A stretch of 64,000 bases of DNA. Origin: Leptidea sinapis (Eukaryota > Arthropoda > Insecta > Lepidoptera > Pieridae). The translations under genes and the position numbers were made by a program. Shown one piece after another: positions 54,007 to 63,593 of this stretch. How positions within the stretch are numbered: the stretch's first letter is position 1; each line of letters opens with the position of its first letter. Below the pieces are notes generated by a model. The model did no database searches. It had not been told where the DNA came from and was given only the letters and a program-made list of their open reading frames with translations. Where the stretch lies: contig NC_066309.1 in the NCBI RefSeq assembly GCF_905404315.1, forward strand, positions 4,464,001 to 4,528,000, read 5' to 3'.

Positions 54007-54347
54007 TCTTAATATATATAAATCTCGTGTTTGTCCTCAATGGACTCCTAAACTAATGAACGGATTTTAATGGTGATTACTTCATGGAGTGCAGTTTGGT
54101 CCAACTTGAGAGATAGGGTAGTTTTTATTTCGATTTGGGACCCATAAATATTTTTATTTTCAATATTTGTTTTGTATGGACATATTTTCTATGAGAGAAT
54201 TTAGTGACGCACGGTTTGACAGTTCCGCTGTGAAACAATTTCATTCTAACAACAGGGAGCATATTTACGAAATAATTTTTGATGTTTTGAAATATAAAAC
54301 AGTTGTTTTTTTACTATCTACAGAACAACGTCTGTCGGGGCAGCTAG
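54007..54347 (+). mobile_element. Non-autonomous Helitron
   Basis: Starts TCTTAATATATATAAATCTC, ends gtcggggcagCTAG, and has A and T flanks. Confidence 0.8.
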
Positions 54348-54715
54348 TGGTTACATATAACACAACTATTATATGATCTAAAGAAATAAATATATTCTAA
54401 AATATATTTTATTATATCTTCCGAAAATTTCGCAACGAGTCTCTGAATAAGCCTAGAAATTTATAATTACTGAACAGGTAAAAGACATTATAACCGTTTA
54501 TAATTTTACCTAATCGCGATAGGTTAATTAATCCCCAAAATAGTTCTGCGAGAAGGCTTTTCAAATAAGTTCACCGGTTTTATGGGCAACTAGGGGCTCT
54601 AAAATTAATACAGACACAAGAAAAGGGTTAACACAAACACTTTTGTATAAGAAAAGTAGATACAATATGTCCCCTCGGTTTTCTAGAATTACAGAGACAT
54701 TTGTAAGAATCTTAT
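54348..54715. other. Intergenic, no supported gene
   Basis: Nothing assigned. Confidence 0.35.
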
Positions 54716-54976
54716 TTATTTTTATGAAAATAAGGCACGAGACGAGCAGGACGTTCAGCTCATGTAATTGATACGCCCTACCCATAACAATGCAGTGCCG
54801 TTCAGGATTCTTGAAAAACCAAAAAATTCTGAGCGGCACTACAATTGCGCTCGTCACCTTGAGACATACGATATTAAGTCTCATTTGCCCAGTAATTTCA
54901 CTAGCTACGGCGCCCTTCAGACCGAAAAAACACAGTAATGTTTACACATTACTACTTCACGGCAGAAATAGGCGCC
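54716..54976 (-). mobile_element. RepA, 5'-truncated
   Basis: Complete A-rich end; it stops after the ggcagaaataggcgccg word, which is partly duplicated. Confidence 0.8.
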
Positions 54977-55158
54977 GACGGCAGAAATTTTTGTCAATCA
55001 CGTAGATACTTCTGTTCTTCAAACGCCTTCAATCTTTGTTTCTGTTTAAAATTGAAGTTCCATAATATAAAAATCGCGGTTGCATTCTGTGATCCGCTAT
55101 TCTCATAAAATTAATAAAATATACAAGAAGTTATCTTCCATATATTCACAACCCAAAA
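54977..55158. other. Spacer downstream of the possible gene C
   Basis: AT-rich, nothing assigned. Confidence 0.3.
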
Positions 55159-57693
55159 CTATCTATATAATTGTGTATCACAAACATTATTAACATATAT
55201 AACAAAAGGTTTGTAAGAAAAATACTTCACATTTAAACCCCCCGTAATAGTTATTAATGCAACTGTTGTGTAATAAGGATTATTAAAACACGAATGTGGA
55301 TTTATCACACGAGGCGAAGCCGAGTGTAATAATAGTATCACATGAGTGTTTTAATACCTAATTATCAACAGTTCCATACAAGACTTTATCTACACCCAGA
55401 ATATGAGTCTTCTAAAATATTCTGGAACAGTTAGCTTACTGCTAACATTAAAACACCAGTCCTAGTAGTAACCTAATATCATTCATTACTGATTATATAC
55501 AAATAAACTAAGTATTAATGAAACAATTATTTATTTTAGTAGTAATTTACATTTTGTATAGTGCAATAATTAAAACTCACTCGAATATAATGTTCTTTTA
55601 CAGCGTTTAAAATGAATCGCTCATTTTTTGTAAACAAAACAGTAAAAATATCGAAGAAAAATGGCGGAGATTCGAATAACCTACTTTTTTTATTACGGCC
55701 CGCGACGTTCTGGTAGTGTGGATAGCGCGTAAACGAAAATGTTCTTTTTTTGAAATTCATACATATACCACTCATCGAGCAATAATAATGTGGCTGTCCG
55801 TTGAAACTCTTTGCGCATGAAGGGATCGAAAAAAAACATAGGAGTGTTGTTATGAAATTCAATACAACATTACAACACTCGTTTGGATGATGTAATGGTT
55901 ATAAGAACATTGGGTGTTTTAATGTTGGCAATAAGCTAAATGTTTAGGAATCTTTAATAGAGGATTTAAAGCATGGGTGTAGATAAACATTAAATATTAT
56001 ATTTTAACACTAAATAAGTGTTCATTAAACAATAAATGATAGAACTAATATTTTTATGAAGAAAAACAAAATACACACATGATCACCTCGTGCTTTTTTG
56101 AAATCGGTAAAAAGTCACACCAAAAATTTTTTCTCGCAAGATGGCAACAGGACTCATTTTTAGTAAGACTCAACTTGGTTCTTTAATATTAGAAAATTTA
56201 TTGAAGTAGGCCGTACTTTGCGGAAATCCATATATTATTGAGTTGCCAAAATCTGGCACGAGTCTCAACATGTCCTAAGGATGCCTCGTGTAGAGGCGAA
56301 ACACGTGTCGAATTGTTTATAGACAAATAGTGGCGGAATTAACACTAAAGAAAACTCAAATAATTTGGATCTTTAATATTAGTCAAATGATTACCTTCTT
56401 GCACCTTAAATCCAAACATTATATTATATTTCACTAGCAATGCTCTCTCGTATATACCGATCTCCTGGTAGTCTACTACGCCGGAGTATAGATTTATTTT
56501 TGTAGTTTTTACATGTAATGGTACCCCATTTCCCGAATTTACAGGTACTGAAACGGTTTTTAATAAACTATTAATTTGATTTACATTTAATGGGATAAGG
56601 ATTACTACAGAAGTATGAATAATATTTATATATAAAAAAACATATATGCTACATAAATTAACACTAGACAAATTATATAAATTTAACAAAAAAACAACCG
56701 ACTTCAAAAACACTATTTCAAAACAATAGATGTAATATGGAATAAAAAGTATACAAATAATTGCGTATTTTTATACAATCTAATGAATTTATCTAATTCT
56801 AGTTACGATTATTGTCATTTTTGGAATTGGTGTCCCTCCGCCGCGACTAGCTCTCGCCTCCTCACAACTCAAGCACATCTCACCTATAACTACCTATGTA
56901 TGCAGTTACAAACCTATCTTGCATGACACCGACTCCAAAAATTACAATAATCGTTACTAAAATTAGATTAATTAATTAGATTGTATAAAAATACGCAATT
57001 ATTTTCTCCTTCTGTTTTGAATTCGGTTGAAACAACATCTACTACTGTGTAAAAGTGTGTCAATATTAAATACATAAACATCCTACTCTCTAAGTGATTG
57101 AAATTACAGCTACTTAAACGGGCCATATCTTATTATTTTTTTTTTATTAAATAACACAAAAAAAATACTAAAATGACACAATTTAGTTATCTGTGATTAA
57201 GAAAAATCCTTAAATTAATAAAATATATATCATGAGTACCCGTCATTATAATTACTATGGGCCCGGCACGGTTTGGGTTTAGTGCAAGAAGGTTTATTAA
57301 TATTAAATAACCAAATTATATTATTCTATTAATATTATTATGGCAGTTGGGGCAGTTAAGTCCTCGAATGGTGACCACGTAGCGGAAGACGTAGAGTTGG
57401 TAGGCCCCCCGTAAGATGGTCCGACTATCTGGCACTGACATATCGCCGGGATAGGTTCAATGAAGTCAGCGTAGGATCGATCGTCATGGCGATCTTTGGG
57501 AGAGGCCTTAGTCCAGCAGTGGACGTCTTCCGATTGAGAACCAAATTATTATACGAATTAACAACATACCAATATATTCTGTCTTACCGGTGAGTTCAAA
57601 AATAATTTCTCGCTCACAATACAGTTTCCCAGAGGATAAAGTAACATCTCTGAATTCTCTTATCGTAGGAGAAGTAAATAAGGAAATGTGTGG
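55159..57693 (-). CDS. Possible gene C: three 3' exons, unknown function
   Basis: Not recognised. Three minus-strand open segments have matching splice phases: 57588-57693 (acceptor tatatacag, donor G|GTAAGA, phase 0 to 1), 56395-56547 (acceptor ccgtttcag, donor G|GTAATC, phase 1 to 1) and 55159-55262 (acceptor tacacaacag, ending TAG). The first encodes TIREFRDVTLSSGKLYCERE followed by IIFELT. The second encodes VPVNSGNGVPLHV and later YNIMFGFKVQE. The third encodes VALITITGGLNVKYF, ending VCDTQLYR. The introns hold transposable elements. Upstream exons and a start were not found. It could be the end of a host gene, or a decayed fragment. Phase agreement at both joins supports a gene, but each agreement has a one in three chance. 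Confidence 0.35.
55270..56000. mobile_element. Inverted-repeat element in a gene C intron
   Basis: Blocks tatctacaccca, agcttactgctaacattaaa and acacca at 55388-55462 recur inverted at about 55908-55991. The middle has an open frame (55536-55862, minus) without recognised domains. A DNA-transposon derivative fits. Confidence 0.55.
56060..56345 (+). mobile_element. Repeat-like segment with a hammerhead-ribozyme-like motif
   Basis: At 56274-56309 the order is cctaagga, stem gcctc/gaggc with loop gtgta, then gaaac and acgtgtc. That is the hammerhead layout of CUGANGA, stem II, GAAA, stem III and cleavage triplet GUC. The core has A where G is expected (CTAAGGA), and an extra T before stem II. 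Such motifs are known in Penelope-like retroelements. No GIY-YIG or RT was seen nearby. Confidence 0.4.
56693..57036. mobile_element. Inverted-repeat element with long arms (about 340 bp)
   Basis: Outer aacaaccgacttcaaaaaca is mirrored by tgttttgaattcggttgaaa. Long inner arms at about 56755-56833 and 56927-57003 share attgcgtatttttatacaat and attattgt. It sits in a putative gene C intron. Confidence 0.8.
57037..57346. other. AT-rich spacer
   Basis: Nothing assigned. Confidence 0.3.
57347..57537 (+). mobile_element. RTE-like LINE 3' fragment (subfamily 3)
   Basis: Blocks tcctcgaatggtgaccacgt and gtccagcagtggacgtcttc are from the end of the element, as at 52990-53165. Confidence 0.7.
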
Positions 57694-58084
57694 CTGTATA
57701 TATAGATTTGAAGATGCTTTTGACACCGACTATATACCTATACTTCTTAATAAGTCTAGTTGTCATTGGTATTTGAGGCTTGGTGTACAAGGGATACTAG
57801 CACGTTTGACAGATAATCTGAGTAATAAGAAACAGAATAAATATTGAAGAAGATATCGTTTATAACGTCTCACATACATAATATGTAAGTTTATTTCAGA
57901 AGCATTTAGTGTAAGTTAATTATTCTAAGCCAATGAATTATTTTGACAAGATTTTATTCAGTTTGTACAAGAACCCTATACCAAACGGTGTTAAGAAAAC
58001 AACTATTAATATACATTTTCATATTTTTACAAATTAAGTCATAGTAGACAAGTCTCCTGTTGTCATTTATGAGATAAATTTAAC
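57694..58084. other. Region upstream of possible gene C exons
   Basis: No further exon with a convincing donor was found. The plus-strand frame across 57590-57847 is antisense to the first exon. Confidence 0.3.
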
Positions 58085-58560
58085 CGACTTTAAAACTTTT
58101 AACAGGCTCAAGGGTCAATCTTGGATTTCAAAATGATCCTAAGACCGTTCATTACTACCTTCCGGCAACTTTGGAAACGATAGTCATATTGGTGGAATCA
58201 TAATCCATTTGCACGGCGACCACATGGGTTTTCAAATTAGTTCTCAGGAACGATATCCATATTGTAACAATAATAATTATAAAATGAACGGCGGCCATCT
58301 TTGATTTCAAAAATAATCTCAAATATGTTTAACGCCATTCCGAGAAGCTTGCGAGAGTGATTATCCTTACTTTCAAAGTCATTCGTTAGGTGGACCCAGT
58401 CTAAAATTCATATCGGGAATATATAAAATTTTAAAGAAAAAGTGCCGTTTGTCTTATTCCCCCCTAACAACGTCCGTTCAATATTTTAGGTTGATCCGTT
58501 GAGTAATTAAGGCGTGAAAGCGAAACAAACTTACATTTGCATTTACAATACTAGTATGGT
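58085..58560. mobile_element. Probable decayed Helitron or related repeat
   Basis: gttgatccgttgagtaatta, ggcgtgaaagcgaaacaaac and an acaatactagtatgg end are words common in insect dispersed repeats. No complete match within the window. Confidence 0.35.
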
Positions 58561-59271
58561 TTATTGATAGATTGGTTGATCGAAAACCTTAGGGCAACTT
58601 CCTTGTCTTTGCGAATATTTTGGTTGCAGACGTTTTGTTTGGATTTTATTTCTTTTAATTTTTATCTAATATACAATCGCAAATACGCCAATCAGAAATG
58701 ATCACGATCTGTTAACCTAAATTACATAACCTCTTGCAACACCAGAGGAATAACAAGAGTGTTAACAGACTTTGAAATTTATTTATCAAAACTGCGGTAA
58801 GAATTTCGTTAAAAATTAAAAAAAGAATTAAAGTAGCCGGAAGGAACTTTTCCAGTACCAAACCACAGGACTACTTTCGGAATACGCCTCTTTATAGAGA
58901 GCGGTAAATTATGACCCAGCGTCTTTTTGGAACGCTGATTGTCTAACTTAGTGAGAAAAGATTGCTTTGTAATCAGTAAAGTTCCAAAAATTTCCGAGAG
59001 ATGGCGCTGTGCCCAAAGGGCACAAAGTTACATCGCACTATCATTTGTTCTTTACTATTCATGTAGATCAAGGTCTTATAATATATTTCAGTTTTTCAGT
59101 ATTTGTGCTACATAAAGTTTGAGTAGAATAAAGGAGTAAACTGTGCAAGAGTGTGTTTATTGTGAGTCATATGGTAAGAGTGTTGAGTAAAGTGCTAAAC
59201 ACTGATACTCGAATTTTTGAGCATATGACGTTGCATGTGGCCAATTAGTTCAAACTAAAACTAGCACAACT
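58561..59271. other. Intergenic with a short Jockey-like tail at about 58735-58770
   Basis: ttgcaacaccagaggaataa is a minus-strand scrap of the Jockey-like 3' end. The rest is unassigned. Confidence 0.4.
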
Positions 59272-59530
59272 CCGGTGATCTTGGACAGATCGTCGATCCA
59301 TCTTGTGGGGGGCCTACCAACACTGCGTATTCCGGTACGTAGTCGCCTTTTGAGGACTTTTCTGTCCCAATAGCCATCTGTCCGTCGAACTATGTTGCCC
59401 TGCTCACTGCCACTTCAGTTTCGCAATCATTTATGCTATGTCTGTGACTGTGTTGGTTCTCCTGCGGATCTCCTCATTTCTGATTAAATCTCGCAGGGAA
59501 ACTCCGAGCATAGCCCTCTCCATTGCCCTC
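59272..59530 (-). mobile_element. RTE-like LINE C-terminal fragment (subfamily 3), inverted
   Basis: The minus strand carries the subfamily 3 blocks (gcccctccattg-like start, ctgaagtggcagtg, ggacagatggctattgg), reversed relative to the next fragment. Confidence 0.7.
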
Positions 59531-59545
59531 TGAGCGACAATGAGC

Positions 59546-59662
59546 AAGCTCCTGGTCAAGATCGCCGGAATTCGTTGGACGAGGCAGGACCAATCGTCGT
59601 GGAGATCTTTAGGAGAGGCCTTTGTCCAGCAGTGGACGTCTTCCGGCTAATGATGATGAGGG
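59546..59662 (+). mobile_element. RTE-like LINE 3' end (subfamily 3)
   Basis: ctggtcaagatcgccggaat, cgtcgtggagatctttagga and gcagtggacgtcttccggct. It forms an inverted pair with 59272-59530. Confidence 0.7.
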
Positions 59663-59793
59663 TTCTCAAAAACATCCATTAGAGGTGTATGAAGCCAAAT
59701 CAGCGCCTTATAAACGGACAATAGCGGTATCCGGTTTTTCTCTCTTACATATAACGATCATCCCAAGAATAAATACCAAGATTGTTTAATATG

Positions 59794-59799
59794 TTTATT
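59794..59799 (-). terminator. Polyadenylation signal of B4
   Basis: AATAAA on the minus strand only 2 nt after the stop codon, implying a very short 3' UTR if used. Confidence 0.55.
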
Positions 59800-59801
59800 A
59801 A

Positions 59802-61616
59802 TTACTGGGCGCTAACAATCTCGGCTACGACGGGAGCTTCAGTGGTCACGGGTTCTGGAGCAACAGGAAGATAGTTCCCCGACACGACAACTCCGTCGAG
59901 TCCCGCGGTGTATTTCTTGACGTAGAGCTTGCCGTCGTCTCCGATGTACGAGACCTCTCCCTCAACCACCAGGACATACTCGCTCGAGCCCTCCGCCACA
60001 GGCACCAGCCGTCCTCTCTCGGAGACCACGGTGCCTTCAGCGGTGACGTAGCGCAGCGCGTATTGTCCGAAATCGTCGTGAATCTCTTCGTGCTCCAGCG
60101 CGGGCAGAGCTCTCCGGGCTGCTACTGCTGCAGGGTCTACTGCTGATGAAGCTGCTGCAGGCCGCTGCTCTACCAGCAGCTCGATAGCGGGCGCGCCCAT
60201 TGTCGCGGCGATCACGGAGCATACTATTATTACCTGTAATAAATATTAAAAAAAAAAATTAATATATAAGATACAGAAAGTATTTTTACTTGAAAAAGGC
60301 TTGCATTGTGCTGTAGTTCCTCAGATTATCACCCTAACTAAAGATAAATTAACAGGAATAAATGTGTTATTATGAAATTATAATTGAAATATAATAATCT
60401 CATCAATATAGATATCCAAGACTTTCCAAGTAAATATTACACAAGACGATTAAATAATAATAAAATAAATCTTAAATATAAATTTCTCGTGTCAGAATGT
60501 GAGTTACCTTACTCCTCCGAAACGGCTTTACTGATTTATACCAAATTTTATATGCATATTCAATAGATTTGAGAATCGGCTACTATCTATTTTTCATCCC
60601 CCTAAACGTTAAGGGTCCACCCCTACAATTTTTTTTATTTTGTTGGATGTGATTTTTTGTTTTTATTATTTTATGGTACAACATTAAAAAAATACATACA
60701 ACCCTAAATTTTCAACCCTCTACGATCAACCCCTATTTTTGTATCGCGATTTTTATATTATTCTGTTCCATCCATGGTTGAATGATGGATGAACCCTATG
60801 GTTGCAATATGGCAATGGATCAATACTTAGAATAATTGTGGTACGATAAATTTGGAAGGTCTGAGAATCAGTTGCATCTACTTTTTACACCCCAAAAATT
60901 ATTTTATTACTTTATATAGCAATACAACGTTTGCTGGGTCAGCTAGTAACATAATAATATTGAGTCACTTTTACACAAATTATCCTGCCCCAAACTATTA
61001 GTCAGCCAGCATAGCCTGTATTATGGGTACGAAACAACCATATATTTAATAGAAGAATATACTTACTTAAACATACATAAATACATATAAACATCCATGA
61101 CTCGGAAACAAACATTCATATCTATACTAATATTATAAAGCTGCATTGTGTGTTTGTTTGTTTGAACGCGCTAATCTCTGGTACTACTGGTCCGATTTGA
61201 ATGATTCTTTCAGTTTTGGGTAGTCCATTTATCGAGGAAGGCTATAGGCTATGTTTTTTTTTTTCAAAATTAGGGATCCGTAATAAAATTGCTATTTTGT
61301 AACACAAGGTGTAAAATCGAAAACCTATTTTTGCGTGCGCTGCAAAATCTATTGACAATAGAACAAAATGATGTACAGGCTATAATATAGGCAATATTTT
61401 ATTACTTATAAAACTATCGCGTGAATTATACTTTATGTGGCAAAACAACGTTTGCCGGGTCAGCTAGTTCATCATATAAATGATTGCACCTACCGGGATT
61501 CGAACCCGGGACCTCTAGCTTAGAAGTCAGGGTCACTAACCATTCGGCTAAATGGATCGTTAAAATTAAATGACTCTTACAAACAACCAGTATTAAATTA
61601 AACTTACCAATTTCAT
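59802..61616 (-). CDS. B4: cuticular-protein-like gene with a transposon-filled intron
   Basis: Exon 1 is 61608-61616 (ATGAAATTG, donor GTAAGT). Exon 2 is 59802-60233 (acceptor atttattacag). The intron is 1374 nt and contains two Helitrons and an S2 SINE. The product has 146 residues with signal peptide MKLVIIVCSVIAATMG, so Val4 replaces Phe and Ile5 replaces Val. The chitin-binding domain is that of B1 except Asp57 for Glu (IHDDFGQ). Exon 2 differs from B1 at 5 of 432 sites, three of them in its first four bases. Predicted role as B1: an exported chitin-binding structural protein. Reading without the intron would miss the signal peptide start. Confidence 0.85.
60470..60946 (+). mobile_element. 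Non-autonomous Helitron in the B4 intron
   Basis: Starts TCTTAAATATAAATTTCTCG, ends tttgctgggtcagCTAG, and has A and T flanks. Internal ctcctccgaaacggc and cccctaaacgttaaggg words match the fragment at 17500-17752. Confidence 0.8.
60953..61559 (-). mobile_element. tRNA-derived SINE (family S2), copy 6, split by a Helitron
   Basis: Halves at 60953-61130 and 61468-61559, continuous once the Helitron is removed. Head with B box ggttcgaatcccgg kept. It lies in the B4 intron, in the transcribed orientation of the gene. Confidence 0.85.
61131..61467 (+). mobile_element. Non-autonomous Helitron inserted in the S2 SINE
   Basis: TCTATACTAATATTATAAAG to gccgggtcagCTAG. The empty site is known from other S2 copies: it inserted between A and T without duplication, exactly as Helitrons do. 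It is the most complete copy of the 101-444 type. Confidence 0.9.
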
Positions 61617-61708
61617 GATGCTGTTTAGATTCTCTCTTCTTTCTTGGTAACGTGTACAGTTGTAACCGGAGTGGGTGGAAGACTATAATATTTTCATTTT
61701 CATATAAC

Positions 61709-61716
61709 TATTTATA
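61709..61716 (-). promoter_or_regulatory. TATA box of B4
   Basis: TATAAATA on the minus strand, 93 bp before the ATG. Confidence 0.7.
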
Positions 61717-61944
61717 CGTGTCCTAATAGTTGTTAAATGTATAAGGTTGTCTCATTATACTAACTACTTACCAAAATGGCGCAATGCAATAACTATTAGC
61801 GTAGTAATAATATTTTAATACCTCATTTTTGTTTCATCCATTTTCTAAAAATGAATTTATTAAAGTAATTGACCATTAGCAATATATCTTTTAACGACGA
61901 CTTGTGTATTAAGCCTTTTTAGGGCTGTATGTTGAAATGCCATA
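61717..61944. other. Upstream region of B4
   Basis: AT-rich, no recognised site. Confidence 0.3.
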
Positions 61945-62180
61945 TCTCTTAGATCATCTATACGTCGAGGTAGACTATGACAGCTGTGAAAACGTCAAAA
62001 AAATTTAGCTTAGGACTAACCTCTATTTTGAGCTATTCACGCACACTGTTACAAAGTGTCATACATACTGCAAGCGTAGGACGTAGCTTGTGACGCACAC
62101 TAAACTAATATTCCTGGCCTGTTTTTATACGCTGTCTAACAACAAGAGACTCTATCTAGACGTATAAATTATCTAAGGAT
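61945..62180 (+). mobile_element. Family M inverted-repeat element, intact
   Basis: The left end cttagatcatctatacgtcg pairs with the right end acgtataaattatctaagg (inverted) with a few mismatches. Internal blocks gaaaacgtc, gtaggacgtagcttgtgacg and ttcctggcctgttttta are shared with 34820-35460 and 63594-63832. Confidence 0.75.
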
Positions 62181-62396
62181 TCCTTATTCAGCACATTATG
62201 TGCACGGATGAGTTTGTGCTTTTACTTAGTAAAACTTGATGTAGAAGAAATGTAGAAACGTATAAAATATAATATTCTATTCAAATTCTATTCGAAAGGC
62301 TATTTGGTCATTTTATTTCTCTTATTGAGTAATAATAACAAAATACCTTGCATCTAAAAATATTTATGAAATTTCGTTATAGGTAGGTATTCAATT
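62181..62396. other. Spacer, nothing recognised
   Basis: AT-rich. Confidence 0.3.
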
Positions 62397-62812
62397 CAAA
62401 GGGTCACAGTAACTTACGAGGTAACGATGCTGCTGATAAATTGGCTATTAGAGGCTCAGTGATGACAGTAACAGGACCAGAACCAAATATCCCTCTCCCG
62501 TCTAGTTAGCCTGCAACGATCATACGTCAACACACTCAGGAACTACATAATAAATACTGGACGGAAGAGAGTGGGTGTAGGCAAGCAAAAGAAGCTCTAT
62601 CTCAAATAGGCTCCAAGCTCTCTCGCAAGCTGGTAAAACTCCCACGACCACGAGGCAGAAGAAACAGCCGCACATATCATTGTAGGAGTGTGGCAACATA
62701 CCGGGCGAAACACCTGGGGTCACCGAGGACTCTGCCAGAGGTCATGGGTGACATCAGAGGGATCTTGGGATGGCAGGATTAGCCGCCCACCACACCACGC
62801 AAAATAAGCGCG
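62397..62812 (+). mobile_element. LINE RNase H-end fragment
   Basis: KGHSNLRGNDAADKLAIRGS contains the last acidic site of LINE-type RNase H. Then come YWTEESGCRQAKEAL and further residues in shifted frames. An R1- or I-type LINE with RNase H fits. Confidence 0.7.
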
Positions 62813-63227
62813 CCCGTGATAATCTATAACCTATAGGTAGGCTCCGTTGAAAACCTGTGTTATGGCACTCGCTACTGTGTTACAAATATTAAAACCATAA
62901 GTCTACTTTACTTTAATTCCATAGACAATGTTGGTTCTCTCTAATCTGCCTCCTGACAACTTAACCTCCTCTTTGTTCAGTAAGTTGTCAATCGGTTACT
63001 AACGTGTTTAACAAAAACGATCAGCAAGCCAGTTGAGCTACAACAGTTGCCTGGCATGGTTGACTTCTAATACCATATTCGTACATTAAGTGAAGTAATA
63101 TGAGAAGTAATTGTAATAAAGCGCTTATTGTGAAGACGACGTTTTACTGGCTCGACCTTAAAAACTGTATGCTGCATATATATGCTATGTCCATTTCCGT
63201 ATCACTAAAAAAACATTTTATAACACA
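62813..63227. other. Intergenic, no supported gene
   Basis: Nothing assigned. Confidence 0.35.
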
Positions 63228-63425
63228 ATAGTTGTAGAAAGCCCCTTCATAAAACCATGTTGCTCTTCAGGAATTAGTGTACGCAGCGCAGGGTGAATAT
63301 GCGCATGAACAACTCTTTCCATTAACTTACTGAGAACATTAAGTATCTATATGGGACGGTAATTCTCTATAGGTACCTTAGACCCATTTTTGTGAACTGA
63401 GAGAGATCTATACTGAGAGATGGCT
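63228..63425 (-). mobile_element. Non-LTR reverse transcriptase fragment
   Basis: The minus strand encodes SVHKNGSKVPIENYRPI, a stop, then ILNVLSKLMERVVHAHIHPA and EEQHGFMKGLSTTI. This is the N-terminal palm region of a non-LTR RT (NYRPI, QHGF). Confidence 0.75.
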
Positions 63426-63462
63426 CTAATCAATTAATAATGGATACTTCTTAGATGATGAT

Positions 63463-63592
63463 AACATGGACTGACGATCTGGTCAAGATCGCCAGAATAC
63501 GTTGGGTGAGGGCAGCGCAGGACCGATCGTCGTGGAAATCTTTGGGGGATTCCTTTGTCCAACAGTAGACGTATTCGGCTGATGATGATGAA
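63463..63592 (+). mobile_element. RTE-like LINE 3' end (subfamily 3)
   Basis: ctggtcaagatcgccagaat, then ggaccgatcgtcgtggaaat, as at 53065-53165. Confidence 0.7.
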
Positions 63593-63593
63593 C

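Noticed and set aside
57590..57847. Plus-strand frame as a gene
   Set aside because: It overlaps the better-supported minus-strand exon of possible gene C and has no known motif.
58085..58560. Firm Helitron call
   Set aside because: The words are suggestive, but neither TC start nor CTAG end could be placed.
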